Positions 61,882 to 64,000 of a stretch of DNA of 64,000 bases are shown in pieces (positions within the stretch are counted from its first letter, which is position 1; each line of letters begins with the position of its first letter). Origin of the DNA: SPJN01 sp965229935 (GTDB lineage: Bacteria; Pseudomonadota; Alphaproteobacteria; SPJN01). The notes beneath the pieces are model-generated. The model was not told the DNA's origin, made no database searches, and was given only the letters and a program-made list of their open reading frames with translations. A program made the translations under genes and the position numbers. Location: contig CBDDKB010000002.1 of the NCBI GenBank assembly GCA_965229935.1, positions 2,418,001 to 2,482,000 of the forward strand, read 5' to 3'.

Positions 61882-63225
61882 TCAGCCGTTGGCTGCCCGG
61901 TTTTGGGGTCGCCTTGCGGAACGGCGAGATGCGAACTTTGCAGTGGTTTTCTGGCTGGTGTTGGCGCTATTTCCTGCCCGCCGCCGCCGCCTTTTCTTTG
62001 TGCTGGCATTGCCACCTTTATCCCCATTCCTGGCCGATGGGCGTGATTTCCGATTGGCGGGTTTGAATGCGACTGCACCCGTCGCTGCCGCCTGCGGGGC
62101 GTCTGAGTTGGCGCTGACTATTTGGCCGCCAATTAGCTTTTCGATATCACGCAGTAAGGGGCGTTCCGACGGGTCGCACAGCGAAATGGCTGTGCCGGTT
62201 TTCCCAGCACGCGCAGTGCGGCCAATGCGATGGACGTATGATTCGGCCACATTCGGCAGTTCGAAATTGATGACGTGAGAGACGTCATCAACATCGATGC
62301 CGCGTGCAGCAATGTCTGTTGCGACCAGGATTTTTATTTGCCCTTCGCGAAACATGTTCAAGGTTCTTTGCCGCTGGTTTTGACTTTTGTTTCCATGAAT
62401 GGCAGCTGACGACAGGCCTGCCGCCCCCAATGTTTTGCTGACACGATCTGCGCCACGCTTGGTGCGTGTGAAAACAATTGCCCGTTCAATGGTGCTGCCA
62501 GATAATATGCGTACGAGGGCATCGCGTTTATCGCTGCTGGGGAGGTGATGCACGGTTTGGTCGATACGCTCAATCGGTCTTGATACGGGCGCTACAGAAA
62601 TCTCTAGCGGGTTAGACTGAAAGTCAGCAGCAATTTTTCGGATCTGCTTTGACATCGTTGCAGACATCAGAATCGTTTGCCGCTCGCGTGGCAGTTTTTG
62701 AAATATTCTACGAATAGACGGCAAAAATCCCAGATCAAGCATTTGGTCTGCTTCGTCTAGAACGACATGTGTCGTTTGCGCCAGGTCAATGGCACCTGCT
62801 TGCAAATGGTCCAGTAATCTGCCCGGCGTTGCCACAACAATGTCTGCGCCGTTTGCAAGAGCCTTTATTTGCGGTCCAGGTTTGACGCCGCCAACAATTG
62901 TCAAAGCTGACCGTGACAAATTCTTGCTATAGGTATCAATATTGTCATTGATTTGTGCGGCAAGCTCCCTTGTTGGTGTCAGGATTAGCATATGACACTT
63001 ACGGGGGGCGGGGCGTTGGTAATCCTGCCGACAGCTGAACTGAAGAAGCGGCAATACAAATGCTGCGGTCTTGCCGGTGCCTGTTTGTGCAATTCCCAAT
63101 ACGTCATTGCCATCCAACATCGCGGGAATAACTTTGGCTTGAATGGGGGTGGGGCGCGTATAGCCTTCTGCTGATACGGCGCTTATGATTTTCTCGGAAA
63201 GGCCGAGAGTTTTAAAATTTGTCAA
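61882..63225 (-). CDS. DEAD-box RNA helicase, RhlE type
   Basis: A 447-residue ATP-dependent RNA helicase beginning MTNFKTLGLSEKIISAV. It has the Q motif RPTPIQ, Walker A AQTGTGKT, PTRELA, LDEADQML, MSATM, and the motif VI region HRIGRTARAGKTG, then a basic disordered tail (KKRRRRRAG and more) that binds RNA. The TTG at 63225 fits the family start. The open frame runs 37 codons further upstream to another TTG, but those residues do not resemble the family. No ATG occurs near the start. Confidence 0.9.
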   Translation of the reverse strand: MTNFKTLGLSEKIISAVSAEGYTRPTPIQAKVIPAMLDGNDVLGIAQTGTGKTAAFVLPLLQFSCRQDYQRPAPRKCHMLILTPTRELAAQINDNIDTYSKNLSRSALTIVGGVKPGPQIKALANGADIVVATPGRLLDHLQAGAIDLAQTTHVVLDEADQMLDLGFLPSIRRIFQKLPRERQTILMSATMSKQIRKIAADFQSNPLEISVAPVSRPIERIDQTVHHLPSSDKRDALVRILSGSTIERAIVFTRTKRGADRVSKTLGAAGLSSAAIHGNKSQNQRQRTLNMFREGQIKILVATDIAARGIDVDDVSHVINFELPNVAESYVHRIGRTARAGKTGTAISLCDPSERPLLRDIEKLIGGQIVSANSDAPQAAATGAVAFKPANRKSRPSARNGDKGGNASTKKRRRRRAGNSANTSQKTTAKFASRRSARRPQNRAANG

Positions 63226-63533
63226 AATATACTTCGCTGCCCAGACAATTTCTTGACGAACGTGTCTTGGTGCTTCGTTAGGGAGACTTGCGTAGAGAGG
63301 CTGCCTTGGATTATTTGCCCGTTTTGGGCCAGCCAACCATCGCTATTATCAGCGCGGGCTGGATATGCGCTGCCAATCAAAGGAAACTTTTATTCCACGC
63401 GCAGCGAACATGGCTACAAGACTCCGAATCGGACCAGTATGCAATGACTGAATTGTCACATGTGCCAATGGGGCGCCAAACCTTTTGCAAACTCGCTATA
63501 TCCAAACCCAGTGCTTCTTAACACAGGGGCAGT

Positions 63534-64000
63534 TTAAACGTGCTTATCGATTGCACCGACATCCAGCACCGGCGCCGCATCGATTTCTTCGGCGTCAAGC
63601 AGGCTGGCGACTTTTTCCAGCGATGAAATCAGCATGGATTGTTCCCACTGTTCGAGCTTGTTGAAGCGGGCAATGAACTGATCCTGTAGTAAGTCAGGGG
63701 CCACTGACAGGGTTTGTCGCCCCATTTCCGTCAGCTCAACAATCACGCGGCGCTTGTCCTGATCGTCTTTGCGACGCGTGACCATGCTGCGCCGTTCAAG
63801 CTTGTCGATCAGGGTTGTCACCGTTGCCTGTGTCAGGGATGCCTCACGCGCCAACTGACTGGGCATGGCATGTTCCAGCTTGCCAATAATTTGCAGAATG
63901 ATTAGCTGCGAGGGGGTTAGCCCGGACTGGCCCGCCAATTTGCGCGCACTCATGTCTGTGGCGCGCAAAATCTGGCGCATGGCGATTAGGGCTGTTTCAG
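63534..64000 (-). CDS. MarR family transcriptional regulator, 5' end outside window
   Basis: The frame is open past the window end, giving at least 155 residues. It has a winged helix-turn-helix (QSGLTPSQLIILQIIGKLEH and ASLTQATVTTLIDKLERR) and wing RRKDDQDKRRVIVELTEMG. Residues before the first in-frame ATG (63980) also resemble the family, so the true start lies beyond 64000. Similar MarR proteins control ectoine or stress genes in marine alphaproteobacteria, but no target is visible. Confidence 0.88.
   Translation of the reverse strand, partial: ETALIAMRQILRATDMSARKLAGQSGLTPSQLIILQIIGKLEHAMPSQLAREASLTQATVTTLIDKLERRSMVTRRKDDQDKRRVIVELTEMGRQTLSVAPDLLQDQFIARFNKLEQWEQSMLISSLEKVASLLDAEEIDAAPVLDVGAIDKHV

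Noticed and set aside
63534..64000. Calling the MarR protein EctR
   Set aside because: No ectoine genes are visible inside the window, so the name would be a guess.

Overview
The window reads as an alphaproteobacterial chromosome. The cell-cycle trio chpT, ctrA and sciP sits together at 29.1-30.9 kb. Other core genes are typical of that class: split glyQ/glyS, pyruvate phosphate dikinase, a fused indolepyruvate:ferredoxin oxidoreductase, a DUF3553 protein and a Fur-boxed hmu locus. Five TonB-dependent receptors, three of them beside TetR regulators, suggest an aquatic or sphingomonad-like heterotroph that scavenges scarce organics and iron. The genus cannot be fixed from sequence alone.

Layout. 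0-4.2 kb (minus strand) is a decaying peptide/amide-use block: a receptor with an in-frame amber codon, an intact M24 peptidase-fold gene, and an amidase broken by a nonsense codon and joined to the C-terminal half of an S41 peptidase. 4.3-12.7 kb holds amino-acid catabolism (Lrp regulator divergent from the ferredoxin oxidoreductase, threonine aldolase) and a TetR-receptor operon behind a 35-bp palindrome. 12.8-38 kb is mainly housekeeping: tRNA-Pro, polyprenyl diphosphate synthase, TrmN6-like methylase, S49 peptidase, glyQS, ppdK, HIT, Tag, YgfZ, dihydroorotase, quinone reductase-like MDR, CysQ, the ctrA cluster, mnmA, tRNA-Met, lipoproteins, MOSC and SDR.

38.4-61.5 kb looks like two genomic islands stacked at tRNA-Arg(ACG). 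The 3' 51 bp around the tRNA end (38459-38509) recurs exactly at 51974-52024, and an 18-bp exact piece in a degenerate tRNA-like context recurs at 61492-61509. Island 1 (about 13.5 kb) has no integrase. It carries an esterase, a D-aminoacylase-type amidohydrolase, two TetR regulators, two receptors, a fatty-acid-hydroxylase-type membrane enzyme, an amidohydrolase-2 enzyme and a ThDP enzyme. This looks like a self-contained uptake and breakdown module for an unknown, probably ester- or amide-bearing compound. Island 2 (about 9.5 kb) starts with a compact integrative core (serine recombinase, two small ORFs, Rep-like initiator), with both recombinase and Rep split by single-base shifts. It then carries a haem uptake locus (hmuSTUV and receptor) under two Fur-like boxes.

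After the islands come a cold-shock protein, a RhlE-type DEAD-box helicase and a MarR regulator cut by the window end. The most novel material is the tRNA-Arg island stack, the island 1 catabolic module with its shared operator motifs, and the amidase::S41 chimera.
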